Positions 51,293 to 60,256 of a stretch of DNA of 64,000 bases are shown piece by piece (the stretch's first letter is position 1; every line of letters starts with the position of its first letter). Source of the stretch: Bacillus sp. Cs-700 (GTDB lineage Bacteria; Bacillota; Bacilli; Bacillales; Guptibacillaceae); assembly GCF_011082085.1 (NCBI RefSeq), contig NZ_CP041063.1, positions 1,922,001-1,986,000 of the forward strand, given 5' to 3'. The notes under the pieces were generated by a model that saw only the letters and a program-made list of their open reading frames with translations, made no database searches and was not told the origin of the DNA. The translations under genes and the position numbers were made by a program.

Positions 51293-53806
51293 TTATTCTG
51301 CTTTGCCGTGACAATTCTTATATTTCTTGCCACTTCCACAAGGGCAAGGGTCGTTTCGGCCAATGTCCTGTTTTTTCTTCACAGGTTTTGGCTTCGAACT
51401 TGCTTCTTCTTTTGGATTTACGGCTTTTCCTTCTGCTACTTTTTCTCGCTTCAAATTGCTTTCAATTTGAGCTCTCATGATATAGGTCGATACTTCTTCT
51501 TCGATCTCAGTAACCATATCTTCGAACATTTCGTATCCTTCGAATTGGTATTCACGAAGGGGATCGTTCTGTCCGTAAGCTCTTAGGTGGATACCCTGGC
51601 GCAGTTGATCCATCGCATCAATGTGATCCATCCATTTGCGATCCACACTACGAAGAAGAATCACTTTTTCGAATTCACGCATACGTTCAGGTTCAAACTC
51701 CGCTTCTTTCTCATCGTAGTTTACTTTCATTTTCTCAACGAGAAGTTCTACAATTTCTTCCTTATCAAGGCCTTTGATATCTTTCACTGTCACTTGACCT
51801 TCCTGAAGGAAAATTCCCTTCGCATGATCAAGAATTGCCTGGTGATCCCACTCTTCTTGAATGTCTTCATCACCAGTGTGAGCATCTACAATTCGCGTAA
51901 TGACAGAAGTTAGCATTGTTTCAACAATCTCACGTAAATTATCTGACTCAAGTACTTCAGCACGCTGAGCATAAATAATCTCACGCTGCTGTCTCATGAC
52001 ATCATCGTATTGAAGAAGCTGTTTACGTGCATCATAGTTGTTTCCTTCAACGCGTTTTTGAGCTGATTCGACAGCCCTCGATACGAGCTTCGATTCAATC
52101 GGCTGGTCCTCTTCCATTCCGAGGCGGTTCATCATGTTCATCATATTATCTGAACCGAATCTTCTCATTAGTTCATCTTCCATTGAAATGTAGAACCGTG
52201 ATTCACCAGGGTCACCTTGACGACCTGAACGTCCACGCAGCTGGTTATCAATTCTACGACTTTCATGACGTTCTGTACCTAGAATGAAAAGACCACCGAG
52301 ATCTAATACGCCAGCACCAAGCTTGATGTCTGTTCCTCGCCCTGCCATGTTCGTTGCAATCGTAACAGAACCTTTTTGGCCTGCCGACTCAATAATCTCC
52401 GCTTCTCGCGCATGATTCTTTGCGTTTAAGATGTTATGTGGAATTCCACGTTTCTTTAGAAATTGTGAGATTAACTCTGAAGTTTCAACTGCAACTGTAC
52501 CAACTAGAATAGGTTGTCCCTTTTTATGGCGCTCCTCAATTTCTCTAGCAAGTGCCTGGAATTTACCATTCGTTGATTTATATACAAGATCAGGATAATC
52601 CATTCGAGCAATTGGTTTATTTGTCGGTATTGCAATAACATTCATATTATAAATGTTACGGAATTCTTCTTCCTCCGTTTTGGCTGTACCAGTCATACCA
52701 GAGAGCTTCTCATACATTCTAAAGTAGTTTTGGAATGTAATTGTTGCAAGCGTCATACTTTCACGCTGAATGACTAAACCTTCTTTTGCTTCAATCGCCT
52801 GGTGAAGCCCATCACTATAGCGGCGGCCCGCCATCAAACGACCAGTAAAGGAATCAACAATCACCACTTCTTCATCCTGAACGACATAATCCATATCAAG
52901 CTGCATAATGAAGTTCGCTTTCATCGCCTGGTTAATGTGATGATTCAATTGAACATGCTTGTAATCATAGAGGTTTTCAATTGAGAAGAATTTCTCTGCT
53001 TTAGTAATCCCATCTTCGGTTAATTGGACATTCTTTGTTTTAATATCGACATTATAGTCATCTTCTTCTTTTAACGTTCTAACAAATTGATTGGCCTGAA
53101 TGTATAACGTTGTGGATTTCTCCGCACTACCAGAAATGATTAGCGGTGTTCTCGCTTCATCTATTAAGACAGAGTCAACTTCATCGATAATGGAATAATG
53201 GAGAGGCCGCTGTACCATCTCTTCTTTGTATAGGACCATGTTGTCTCGTAAATAGTCAAATCCAAATTCATTATTTGTTCCATACGTAATATCCGCAGCA
53301 TATGCTTCTGCTTTCTCTTCTTTTGAAAGACCGCTAATGTTTAATCCTACTGTTAAACCAAGGAAATGGTAAAGTTCACCCATCTCTTCAGCATCACGCT
53401 TCGCAAGGTATTCGTTGACCGTAATAACGTGAACGCCTTTTCCAGTTAATGCGTTAAGGTAGACAGGCATTGTCGCACTTAGCGTTTTACCTTCACCTGT
53501 TTTCATTTCAGCAATATTTCCTTCATGAAGGGCGGCTGCCCCCATGATTTGTACAGGGAACGGGCGCATACCTAGAACGCGATCTGATGCTTCTCGTACA
53601 GTGGCATACACTTCTGGTAACATTTTATCGAGCTTTTCACCTTTTTCAATTCGTTCTTTATATTCTTCCGTTTTGCTACGAAGCTGATCGTCTGATAACT
53701 GCTGCATTTGATCTGAAAAAGCTTCCACTTGATCTGCAATCTTTTGTAGGCGTGTTATCTGACGTTCATTGCCGTTTGGTATAATTTTGCGTAATAAACC
53801 TTTCAT
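51293..53806 (-). CDS. secA: Preprotein translocase ATPase SecA
   Basis: SecA drives secretory proteins through SecYEG. The 837-aa protein has Walker [14 protein letters not shown] near residue 100, [15 protein letters not shown], the helicase motif [13 protein letters not shown] and [13 protein letters not shown]. The C-terminus keeps the zinc-binding tail [14 protein letters not shown] that contacts ribosomes and lipids. AGGAG lies 7 bases upstream of the ATG. It is followed by prfB in the same direction, as in Bacillus. Confidence 0.99.
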   Translation of the reverse strand: MKGLLRKIIPNGNERQITRLQKIADQVEAFSDQMQQLSDDQLRSKTEEYKERIEKGEKLDKMLPEVYATVREASDRVLGMRPFPVQIMGAAALHEGNIAEMKTGEGKTLSATMPVYLNALTGKGVHVITVNEYLAKRDAEEMGELYHFLGLTVGLNISGLSKEEKAEAYAADITYGTNNEFGFDYLRDNMVLYKEEMVQRPLHYSIIDEVDSVLIDEARTPLIISGSAEKSTTLYIQANQFVRTLKEEDDYNVDIKTKNVQLTEDGITKAEKFFSIENLYDYKHVQLNHHINQAMKANFIMQLDMDYVVQDEEVVIVDSFTGRLMAGRRYSDGLHQAIEAKEGLVIQRESMTLATITFQNYFRMYEKLSGMTGTAKTEEEEFRNIYNMNVIAIPTNKPIARMDYPDLVYKSTNGKFQALAREIEERHKKGQPILVGTVAVETSELISQFLKKRGIPHNILNAKNHAREAEIIESAGQKGSVTIATNMAGRGTDIKLGAGVLDLGGLFILGTERHESRRIDNQLRGRSGRQGDPGESRFYISMEDELMRRFGSDNMMNMMNRLGMEEDQPIESKLVSRAVESAQKRVEGNNYDARKQLLQYDDVMRQQREIIYAQRAEVLESDNLREIVETMLTSVITRIVDAHTGDEDIQEEWDHQAILDHAKGIFLQEGQVTVKDIKGLDKEEIVELLVEKMKVNYDEKEAEFEPERMREFEKVILLRSVDRKWMDHIDAMDQLRQGIHLRAYGQNDPLREYQFEGYEMFEDMVTEIEEEVSTYIMRAQIESNLKREKVAEGKAVNPKEEASSKPKPVKKKQDIGRNDPCPCGSGKKYKNCHGKAE

Positions 53807-53974
53807 AGAAACGCTCCTCTTTTGTTGTCAGTAGAGTGCTATCATATAACTATACTTAGAATTTTATATACTATGTAGCTATTTTAACAATTAGTTGCGG
53901 GAGGCACAAGAAAGTAAAAAACTCACAGTCTGAAATACTATAATAATGAAGGAAAGAAAAAATTTCTTACATAA

Positions 53975-54003
53975 GTAAAGGGCAGAGGTTATCCCCCTGC
54001 CCT
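53975..54003 (-). terminator. Candidate terminator of hpf
   Basis: On the minus strand AGGGCAGGGG and CCTCTGCCCT pair with one mismatch around GATAA, followed by TTACTTAT; the T run is weak. Confidence 0.55.
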
Positions 54004-54019
54004 GGTTTATATTTATTCG

Positions 54020-54586
54020 TTAGTCTTGTTCGATTAGGCCGTATTTTCCATCTTTACGGCGATAAACAACACCAGTGCTTCCTGTCACTGCGTTTGAGAA
54101 GACGAAGAAGCTATGACCGAGCATGTCCATTTGAAGAATGGCTTCTTCAACGTCCATTGGTTTAAATGTGAAGCGCTTCGTTTTGACAACTTGCAGATCG
54201 TCATCTTCATCCATGTCAGCTTCAGCAACACTCGTCGTTGTTGGGTTAAGTTCATCGCGGAACATATATTTTACGCTACCTTCCTGACGGAATTTGCGAT
54301 TAACTTTCGTTTTATGTTTGCGAATTTGACGCTCAAGTTTCTCAACAACCAAATCAATTGCTGCATACATATCTTGATGCTCTTCTTCTGCGCGAAGTAG
54401 AAGGTTTGGCATTGGAATCGTAACTTCGATCATTTGCTGATCGTTGTAAACCTTCATATTTACATGAACATCAGAATTAGGTGGAGTATCGAAATACCTT
54501 TCAAGTTTACTTACCTTCTTTTCAGTGTATTCTCTCATTGCAGGTGTAACTTTAATGTTTTCACCACGGATGTTGAAATTCATCAT
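54020..54586 (-). CDS. hpf: Ribosome hibernation promoting factor, long form
   Basis: Long HPF joins 70S ribosomes into inactive 100S dimers in stationary phase. The 188-aa protein has the N-terminal S30AE domain (MNFNIRGENIKVTPAMREY, KLERQIRKHKTKVNRK) and the C-terminal dimerisation domain (VKTKRFTFKPMDVEEAILQMDMLGHSFFVF...YGLIEQD) that the short form lacks. GGAGGAG precedes two adjacent ATG codons, 54586 and 54583; relatives begin at the second. A sigma-B-like promoter lies upstream. In B. subtilis it precedes secA, as here. Confidence 0.97.
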   Translation of the reverse strand: MMNFNIRGENIKVTPAMREYTEKKVSKLERYFDTPPNSDVHVNMKVYNDQQMIEVTIPMPNLLLRAEEEHQDMYAAIDLVVEKLERQIRKHKTKVNRKFRQEGSVKYMFRDELNPTTTSVAEADMDEDDDLQVVKTKRFTFKPMDVEEAILQMDMLGHSFFVFSNAVTGSTGVVYRRKDGKYGLIEQD

Positions 54587-54626
54587 GTGGCACTCCTCCT
54601 TCCATGCTATACTTCTATTATTCGTT

Positions 54627-54653
54627 ATACCCTTATCATTCCCCTCTATAAAC
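54627..54653 (-). promoter_or_regulatory. Candidate sigma-B promoter of hpf
   Basis: On the minus strand GTTTAT (54648-54653) and GGGTAT (54627-54632) are 15 bases apart; the sigma-B consensus is GTTTAA-N12-15-GGGWAW. B. subtilis hpf (yvyD) is a known sigma-B gene. Confidence 0.5.
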
Positions 54654-54775
54654 TTTAAAAAAACTCATTTATTTTTACGTTTTTTTCACAAAACATCCTA
54701 AAATACGACATTTTTTAACAACAATACTCAATAGTTCCTTTTATATCTAACATTCAGATACAAAAAGAAAAAATA

Positions 54776-54804
54776 AAAAGCCCTTATCCAATTGGATAGG
54801 GCTT
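54776..54804 (-). terminator. Terminator of the cold-shock gene
   Basis: On the minus strand AAAGCCCTATCC and GGATAAGGGCTTT pair around AATT, followed by TTATTTTT. Confidence 0.9.
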
Positions 54805-54821
54805 TAAGCGTTTGTTTAAAT

Positions 54822-55022
54822 TTAGGATACTTTTTCTACATTAGCAGCTTGTGGCCCGCGAGCGCCTTCAACAATCTCGAATTCAACTGTTTGACCTTCT
54901 TCAAGAGACTTGAATCCTTCACCAGTGATTGCTGAGAAATGTACAAAAACGTCGTCGCCATCTTCTCTTTCAATAAACCCAAAACCTTTTTCATTGTTAA
55001 ACCATTTTACTTTACCCTGCAT
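54822..55022 (-). CDS. Cold-shock protein
   Basis: This 66-aa OB-fold protein binds single-stranded nucleic acid and melts RNA structure. It shows the RNP1 motif KGFGFIE and RNP2 VFVHFSA. The family start is MQGKVKWFN at 55022; the AAGGGA site is 12 bases upstream, so the spacing is long, and the upstream ATG (55034) abuts the site. It has its own promoter and terminator and lies between comFC and hpf, where B. subtilis has its late flagellar genes. Confidence 0.96.
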   Translation of the reverse strand: MQGKVKWFNNEKGFGFIEREDGDDVFVHFSAITGEGFKSLEEGQTVEFEIVEGARGPQAANVEKVS

Positions 55023-55070
55023 CTTGTTCAACATTCCCTTCAAAAATCTTCATGGCAGTGCCATACAATT

Positions 55071-55099
55071 ACTATACGTGGGAGCCTAAACCCTGTCAA
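55071..55099 (-). promoter_or_regulatory. Promoter of the cold-shock gene
   Basis: On the minus strand TTGACA (55094-55099) and TATAGT (55071-55076) are 17 bases apart, giving a leader of about 45 bases. Confidence 0.82.
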
Positions 55100-55162
55100 A
55101 GGGGTTTTTTTGTTGATTAAACTCGAATGAAGGCGCTTTCTATAAAAGTTATCGACATAACC

Positions 55163-55885
55163 TTATCCCCTGCTCAAAGTAAGAGAATAAATGTTAGATG
55201 CACCCGCATTTTTAAGCGTAAATGCTGCATAATGGATCGTCGTGCCCGTCGTATAAATATCATCCAGTAAAAGAAGCTTTTTCCCCACTAAATCTGCCCC
55301 TTCTACGATTTGGAACATTTCTTCTTCTCGGTTTATCCTCTTTTCTCTCGTTCGTTTACTCTGCTTCTCTTCATTTTTCGTTCTCATTAATGGAGAGTCT
55401 TGGACAAATCTCGTGCCCTCGATCCACACCTCACATTGATTAAATCCTCTTTCATACATCCTCTCCTGACTAGCGGGCATTGGGATGACTTGATCTATGA
55501 ACGAATAAGATCTTTTTAACTCACGAAGAAATAAACTTGAGAATACTCTTCCTACTTCAACATCTCCTCTAAACTTATAAAGTGCAAGAATGTTTTTCAA
55601 AAAATCATTGTACTCGTAGAATGATTTGTTATGAGTAAGGACCTCCCCCCATCCCCTTTCTCCCCATCTCACACAGTCAGAACATTGTTTTCCTTCCACA
55701 AACCTAGAATTGATTCGTTGAAGTGAACGCCCACATTTTAAACATAGTGGCCCTATAATAGGAAGAAGTTGATTTCGACACATTTCACAGCATGGAAGAT
55801 TGTTTTTCATTCCAAACAAACGCTGCCATGAAAGTTGATTGCTGATATTCTCTCCACACCATGGGCACCTGTCTAGTGTAGCCAC
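55163..55885 (-). CDS. comFC: ComF family protein ComFC
   Basis: ComFC is needed for DNA uptake in competent cells and binds nucleic acid and PRPP-like ligands. The 240-aa protein has two N-terminal zinc-binding pairs (CPWC, CCEMC, CLKC, CSDC) and a C-terminal phosphoribosyltransferase-like domain with VIPMPASQERMYERGFNQ and LLLLDDIYTTGTTI. It overlaps comFA by 13 bases. The small gene comFB, which lies between comFA and comFC in B. subtilis, is absent. Confidence 0.93.
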   Translation of the reverse strand: MATLDRCPWCGENISNQLSWQRLFGMKNNLPCCEMCRNQLLPIIGPLCLKCGRSLQRINSRFVEGKQCSDCVRWGERGWGEVLTHNKSFYEYNDFLKNILALYKFRGDVEVGRVFSSLFLRELKRSYSFIDQVIPMPASQERMYERGFNQCEVWIEGTRFVQDSPLMRTKNEEKQSKRTREKRINREEEMFQIVEGADLVGKKLLLLDDIYTTGTTIHYAAFTLKNAGASNIYSLTLSRG

Positions 55886-57360
55886 CCTTTCTCCTCCGCT
55901 TCCTGATTCATTTTTCGAATATGCCGAATTGCCGCTATCATCGCATTTGTTTTACCGTAATGAAAAAATGCAACATCTCCTTCTGGATAAAAAGCGCTTC
56001 TTCCGGCTCTTCCGGCAATTTGTACGAGAGCACTTTCCGTAAAAACGCCATCCTCCGCTCCTAATACAGCTACCGCAACATTCTCAATCGTTATCCCACG
56101 TTCAAGTATGGTAGAAGATAGTAAGATCGGAATCTCTCTCCTTCGAAACTGAAGGACCTTTTCAGCACGGTTTGGATCCTCTGAGTGAACGGCTTCACAA
56201 AAAAGTTGCTGTTCATCAAAAACGCATTTTACTTTTTCAATGATTTTGATGGAAGGAAAAAACAGCAATACTGGTTTTTGAGCATCCATTTGTTTTTTAA
56301 TCCAATCTATCAGAATAGAAGGAATTTGCCCTTTTTCAATTTTCTTTCGCCAATTCCCGCTCCATTGTAAAGTAGGAACTGGTAATGGATAGCCGTGATA
56401 CCGAGAAGGAATTCGCACCACATTTAGTGTTTCTTGATTTAAAAAGCTTTCAGATGGTGTTGCTGTTAGATAAATGAGTGATCCACTTTGTTTTCGTGCT
56501 TTGTTGACATGAAAGTGGAGAGAGGGATCGACGCTATATGGAAAAGCATCTACTTCATCAATAATCATGACATCATAACAGTCCTTAAAGCGAATGAGCT
56601 GGTGAGTGGTTGAAATAACAAAAGAAGAAGTGGGGTTTGAATGTCCAGCATAGAGCGGAGAAACTTTGAGTCCTGGGAAGACTTTTTGCAAACGTGGCGC
56701 TAACTCTAGCACAACATCTGTCCTAGGAGTGGCTATGCATATCGATTTATGATGAGAGAGGGCATACGCCAATCCATGAAAGAGCACTTCTGTTTTACCA
56801 CTGCCACATACGGCCCAAATAAGAACCGAATGATTGTTTTGAATAGCACTAATAACTGCATTAGATGCCTCTTGTTGTCCTTCCGATAGCTTTCCGAACC
56901 ACTGTAAAGTTATGTTTTCTATCGCTTCATACTGGCTGCTCTGTGCGGAATATAAGGGAGAACAAGAGGTAACTTTCCCCATTATGATGCAATTTCTACA
57001 ATATTGGCAGCTCGCACTTTGACACCTTGCACAAGAAAATGAAGAAAATGTGTGATTCCCACATCGCATACACATCTCTCTTCCATGAAGTGTTTGAATG
57101 CCAGGCTCTAATTGAAGATAGCCATTAACATAGTGGGCGTGAAGTTCTTGGAGGGAAAAAGGGATTTCATCTCGCAACAAATGTCTTCCTGAAAGAAAAT
57201 GAATGATCTTCATATTTGGTTTAAACCGCTGATGGATTGGTAGTTGAGGGAGTGAAGTATAGTGACTAATCGGAAAAAATTCGGGGAGCTTAGAAGACTG
57301 ATAAAGAAATTCAGGTACGATAATCTCCTTATTGTTGAATAGATCGGAAGCAAATCTCAT
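55873..57360 (-). CDS. comFA: Competence DNA-uptake ATPase ComFA
   Basis: ComFA is a DEAD-box helicase-like ATPase that helps pull single-stranded DNA through the ComEC channel. The 495-aa protein has a zinc finger (CMRCGN, CARCQ, CQYC), Walker A WAVCGSGKTEV, MIIDEVDAFPY, motif III YLTATPS and motif VI QIAGRAGRS. I start at 57360 (MRFASDLF) behind GGAAG; earlier in-frame codons lie within degV. The competence regulator comK is not in the window. Intact motifs suggest a working protein. Confidence 0.93.
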   Translation of the reverse strand: MRFASDLFNNKEIIVPEFLYQSSKLPEFFPISHYTSLPQLPIHQRFKPNMKIIHFLSGRHLLRDEIPFSLQELHAHYVNGYLQLEPGIQTLHGREMCMRCGNHTFSSFSCARCQSASCQYCRNCIIMGKVTSCSPLYSAQSSQYEAIENITLQWFGKLSEGQQEASNAVISAIQNNHSVLIWAVCGSGKTEVLFHGLAYALSHHKSICIATPRTDVVLELAPRLQKVFPGLKVSPLYAGHSNPTSSFVISTTHQLIRFKDCYDVMIIDEVDAFPYSVDPSLHFHVNKARKQSGSLIYLTATPSESFLNQETLNVVRIPSRYHGYPLPVPTLQWSGNWRKKIEKGQIPSILIDWIKKQMDAQKPVLLFFPSIKIIEKVKCVFDEQQLFCEAVHSEDPNRAEKVLQFRRREIPILLSSTILERGITIENVAVAVLGAEDGVFTESALVQIAGRAGRSAFYPEGDVAFFHYGKTNAMIAAIRHIRKMNQEAEEKGWLH

Positions 57361-57388
57361 TGATTTGCTTCCGTATTCAATTTCATGA

Positions 57389-58237
57389 TCATACGCGGTA
57401 CCAGCCCAGTCCAAGCGCACCTTCCCCAAGGTGAGTTGCTATAACAGGTCCAAAGTAACTTAAAATGATGTTTACATTCGTATATTTTTCTTCTAGTTCA
57501 GCTTTTAGATTTTCTGCTTCTTCCTTGTTTGTCGAATAAATTAATGTCGCATTTATCAGGTCGCCGCCTTTTGCCGCCTCATCAAATAGTGTCATGATTT
57601 TATTGAGTGCTTTTTTTCGCGTTCTAATTTTTTCATACGGTACGATTTGTTTATCTTCGAAGGTTAGCACTGGCTTTATTTGGAGAAGACTCCCGACAAC
57701 GAGCTGTGCTGCATTTAACCGTCCGCCTCTATGCAAATGACTAAGATCATCGACAAGAAAATAAGCGTTCGTACCCTGGCTCTTAATTTTTTGAAGTCTA
57801 CTTAAGATCTCTTTACTTCCAAATCCATCTTGAGCCATACGGGCCGCTTCCAAAACATAAAATCCTTGCATCATACAGCTGATTTCAGAATCAAAAACGT
57901 ATACGTCTGCCCCTTCAATCATATCGCCAGCTGAATTGGCGGACTGGTAAGTTCCGCTAATTCCACTCGATAACGTAATTGTGATTATTTCATCGTGTGT
58001 ACGCGCCAATGCTTCATACGTTTCAACAAAACTTCCAATCGAAGGCTGTGAAGTTTTAGGTAGAATATTTTCTTTCTTCACCTTTTCAAAAAAATCATCT
58101 GCTTGAATTTCTTTTTCTTCTAAATAAGATTCGTTATCAAATATCACGCTAAGTGGAACCATTGTTATTTCGTACTCGGTTAACATCGATTCAGGTATAT
58201 AAGCGGTACTATCTGTTACAATAGCAACTGTTTTCAT
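57389..58237 (-). CDS. DegV family fatty-acid-binding protein (FakB-like)
   Basis: DegV/FakB proteins hold a fatty acid so that the kinase FakA can phosphorylate it. The 282-aa protein has VTDSTAYIPESML, TSQPSIGSF, ITLSSGISGTYQSA and the C-terminal FGPVIATHLGEGALGLGW, in which His and Gly bind the carboxylate. ATG at 58237 follows AAAGAGG. It lies upstream of comFA as the degV gene (yviA) does in B. subtilis. The FakA partner is not in the window. Confidence 0.92.
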   Translation of the reverse strand: MKTVAIVTDSTAYIPESMLTEYEITMVPLSVIFDNESYLEEKEIQADDFFEKVKKENILPKTSQPSIGSFVETYEALARTHDEIITITLSSGISGTYQSANSAGDMIEGADVYVFDSEISCMMQGFYVLEAARMAQDGFGSKEILSRLQKIKSQGTNAYFLVDDLSHLHRGGRLNAAQLVVGSLLQIKPVLTFEDKQIVPYEKIRTRKKALNKIMTLFDEAAKGGDLINATLIYSTNKEEAENLKAELEEKYTNVNIILSYFGPVIATHLGEGALGLGWYRV

Positions 58238-58433
58238 ATAAACGCCTCTTTTCAATCTATTAAATATATCAACTAATTTTTAATAAACCCATTCAAGTTA
58301 ATGATAGAGCATTTCCCCCTTATTGCCAATAAGAGCTTATAGTATTTTTCACATATTTTGTCAACCATTATCCCCCATATTTTTTAATATAAATGTCGTA
58401 AAATGAATGTTTTAGTAAATTAGGCAGGGTTTC

Positions 58434-58450
58434 TGTTACATGATTGTAAT
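58434..58450 (+). promoter_or_regulatory. WalR (YycF) box upstream of the NlpC/P60 gene
   Basis: TGTTAC-ATGAT-TGTAAT fits the WalR consensus TGT(A/T)A(A/T/C)-N5-TGT(A/T)A(A/T/C) at every position, 97 bases before the start codon. The rest of the spacer 58238-58546 is AT-rich with no gene; a possible promoter is TTGTAA-N17-TGTTAT overlapping the box. Confidence 0.75.
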
Positions 58451-58546
58451 CTTATATTCATCGTCCTGTTATCTCAATCATGTAAACTAGCAATCGTGAT
58501 AGAGAAAATAAAAGGTTTAAACTTATAAATCAGGGGGAATTACAAT

Positions 58547-59476
58547 ATGTTTAAGAAAGTCGTGATTACTACTACACTCGCAGGTACTCTTTTGCTAGCA
58601 CCAAACGTAAGTGAAGCAGCTTTAGGCGACCGTACCCTATACAATGGCATGAGCAATTCTGACGTAACTGAACTTCAAAACGTTCTTGATGATAAAGGTT
58701 ATTTTGACTACCATACAGCAACAGGATACTTTGGCAACATTACTGAAGAAGGCGTTCGTGATTTTCAGCGCAGTGCAGGAATTGGCGTTGATGGCGTTGT
58801 TGGACCTCAAACAGTAAGCGCATTAAAAGGTGCATCAGTTTCTAAATCAAGTAGTTCTTCTAATACATACAGCGGAACACTTCGTTATGGTGACCGTGGA
58901 TCAAGTGTAACAAGCCTACAAAGCCAGCTTAAGTCTAAAGGTTATTACAGCTATTCTGTAGACGGCATTTATGGTTCTATTACACAACAAGCTGTCCGTA
59001 ATTTCCAAAGTGCTAACGGTCTTAGCGTAGATGGAATTGCTGGATCAAACACATTTGCAGCTCTTAATGGATCTTCCGTTATTTCATCATCTTCGTCTTC
59101 ACAGGTAAAGAGTGCATCAACATCTAACTCTTCTGTTGTGTCAATCGCGAAGCAATACATGGGCGTACCTTATGTTTGGGCAGGAACGTCTCCATCAGGA
59201 TTCGACTGCAGCGGCTTCTTACAATACGTATACAATAAAGCTGGAACTTCGATTCCACGTACTGTAGCTAGCATTTGGGACGCAACAGATAAAGTTTCTT
59301 CTCCTTCTGTTGGAGATCTTGTGTTCTTTGAAACATACAAATCCGGCCCATCTCACGCTGGAATTTACATCGGTAACGGTCAGTTCATCCACTCTTCTTC
59401 TTCTTACGGAGTAACAATTAGTAGCATGGATAACTCTTACTGGGCACCACGTTACCTTGGAGCAAAACGCGCATAA
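58547..59476 (+). CDS. Secreted NlpC/P60 peptidoglycan endopeptidase with two peptidoglycan-binding domains
   Basis: The 309-aa protein has a signal peptide (MFKKVVITTTLAGTLLLAP, cleavage near SEA), two type-1 peptidoglycan-binding domains (about 30-95 and 108-175; each ends GVDGVVGPQTVSAL or SVDGIAGSNTFAAL), a Ser-rich linker and a C-terminal NlpC/P60 domain with catalytic Cys in SGFDCSGFLQY, His in GPSHAGIYIG and a third residue in FIHSSS. It should cut the stem peptide between D-Glu and meso-DAP. AGGGGG is ahead of the ATG. It is monocistronic on the opposite strand to its neighbours, with a WalR box upstream. Confidence 0.94.
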   Translation: MFKKVVITTTLAGTLLLAPNVSEAALGDRTLYNGMSNSDVTELQNVLDDKGYFDYHTATGYFGNITEEGVRDFQRSAGIGVDGVVGPQTVSALKGASVSKSSSSSNTYSGTLRYGDRGSSVTSLQSQLKSKGYYSYSVDGIYGSITQQAVRNFQSANGLSVDGIAGSNTFAALNGSSVISSSSSSQVKSASTSNSSVVSIAKQYMGVPYVWAGTSPSGFDCSGFLQYVYNKAGTSIPRTVASIWDATDKVSSPSVGDLVFFETYKSGPSHAGIYIGNGQFIHSSSSYGVTISSMDNSYWAPRYLGAKRA

Positions 59477-59483
59477 TGCATAC

Positions 59484-59514
59484 AAAAAGAACCTCACTTC
59501 GAGGTTCTTTTTTT
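59484..59514 (+). terminator. Terminator of the NlpC/P60 gene
   Basis: AAGAACCTC and GAGGTTCTT pair around ACTTC, followed by five T. Confidence 0.93.
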
Positions 59515-59532
59515 GTCTTCTGTTTCAAATAT

Positions 59533-59562
59533 AAAAAAAAGGCGCGCTTCAGCGCACCTTTA
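59533..59562 (-). terminator. Terminator of degSU
   Basis: On the minus strand AAAGGTGCGC and GCGCGCCTTT pair around TGAA, followed by a long T run; the stem includes the degU stop. Confidence 0.92.
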
Positions 59563-60253
59563 CCCAGCCTTTTTTGATTGCCTCTACGACAGCTTGCGTT
59601 CGGTCATTTACGTTCATTTTCTGCAAAATATTCGATACGTGGTTTTTTACTGTTTTCTCACTAATGTAAAGATCTTCACCGATCGAGCGATTGCTTTTTC
59701 CATCTGTAAGTAACTGGAGCACTTCACATTCTCGTCGTGTCAAAATGTGTAGCGGTTTGCGGTATTCCACTTCCTTATAACCAATTTGTGTAGATGGTCT
59801 TTTTCCTTCCGTAGCGAGTCGACGGTATTCATTCACAAGATTATGCGTCACTTTTGGATGAATGTAAGCTCCTCCAGAAGCGACAACTTTAACGGCTTCA
59901 ACTAACGAATTTGCATCCATCTCTTTTAATAGATAACCGGCAGCACCGGTCTTTACCGCGTGGGTTACGTACGTTTCGTCATCATGAATCGATAAAATAA
60001 TCACCTTAGTCTCAGGCACTTGTTCGATCAGCTGCCTCGTAGCTTCAACGCCATTTACATGTGGCATATTAATATCCATTAAAACAACATCAGGCTTATT
60101 TTCTTCAACAAGACGAAGCGCTTCGTCTCCATCATCACCTTCAGCAATCACTTCGAAATCATCTTCCATATCCAAAATACGCTTAACACCTTCGCGGAAC
60201 AAGCGATGGTCATCTATAATAATAATTTTAGTTTTGGTCTTTGCTGCATACAT
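59549..60253 (-). CDS. degU: Two-component response regulator DegU
   Basis: DegU controls exoenzymes, competence and biofilm genes according to its phosphorylation by DegS. The 234-aa protein has a receiver domain with the phospho-acceptor Asp60 in VVLMDINMP, the acidic pair [11 protein letters not shown] and Lys in LLKEMDA, and a LuxR-type helix-turn-helix at the C-terminus ([32 protein letters not shown]). It follows degS by 3 bases. Its usual targets comK and the late flagellar genes are not in this window. Confidence 0.97.
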   Translation of the reverse strand: MYAAKTKTKIIIIDDHRLFREGVKRILDMEDDFEVIAEGDDGDEALRLVEENKPDVVLMDINMPHVNGVEATRQLIEQVPETKVIILSIHDDETYVTHAVKTGAAGYLLKEMDANSLVEAVKVVASGGAYIHPKVTHNLVNEYRRLATEGKRPSTQIGYKEVEYRKPLHILTRRECEVLQLLTDGKSNRSIGEDLYISEKTVKNHVSNILQKMNVNDRTQAVVEAIKKGWVKVR

Positions 60254-60256
60254 CTC

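Noticed and set aside
55087-55108. Terminator-like hairpin AAACCC-TGTCAAA-GGGGTTT plus T run on the plus strand
   Set aside because: No plus-strand gene lies upstream; the bases are explained by the -35 region of the minus-strand cold-shock promoter.
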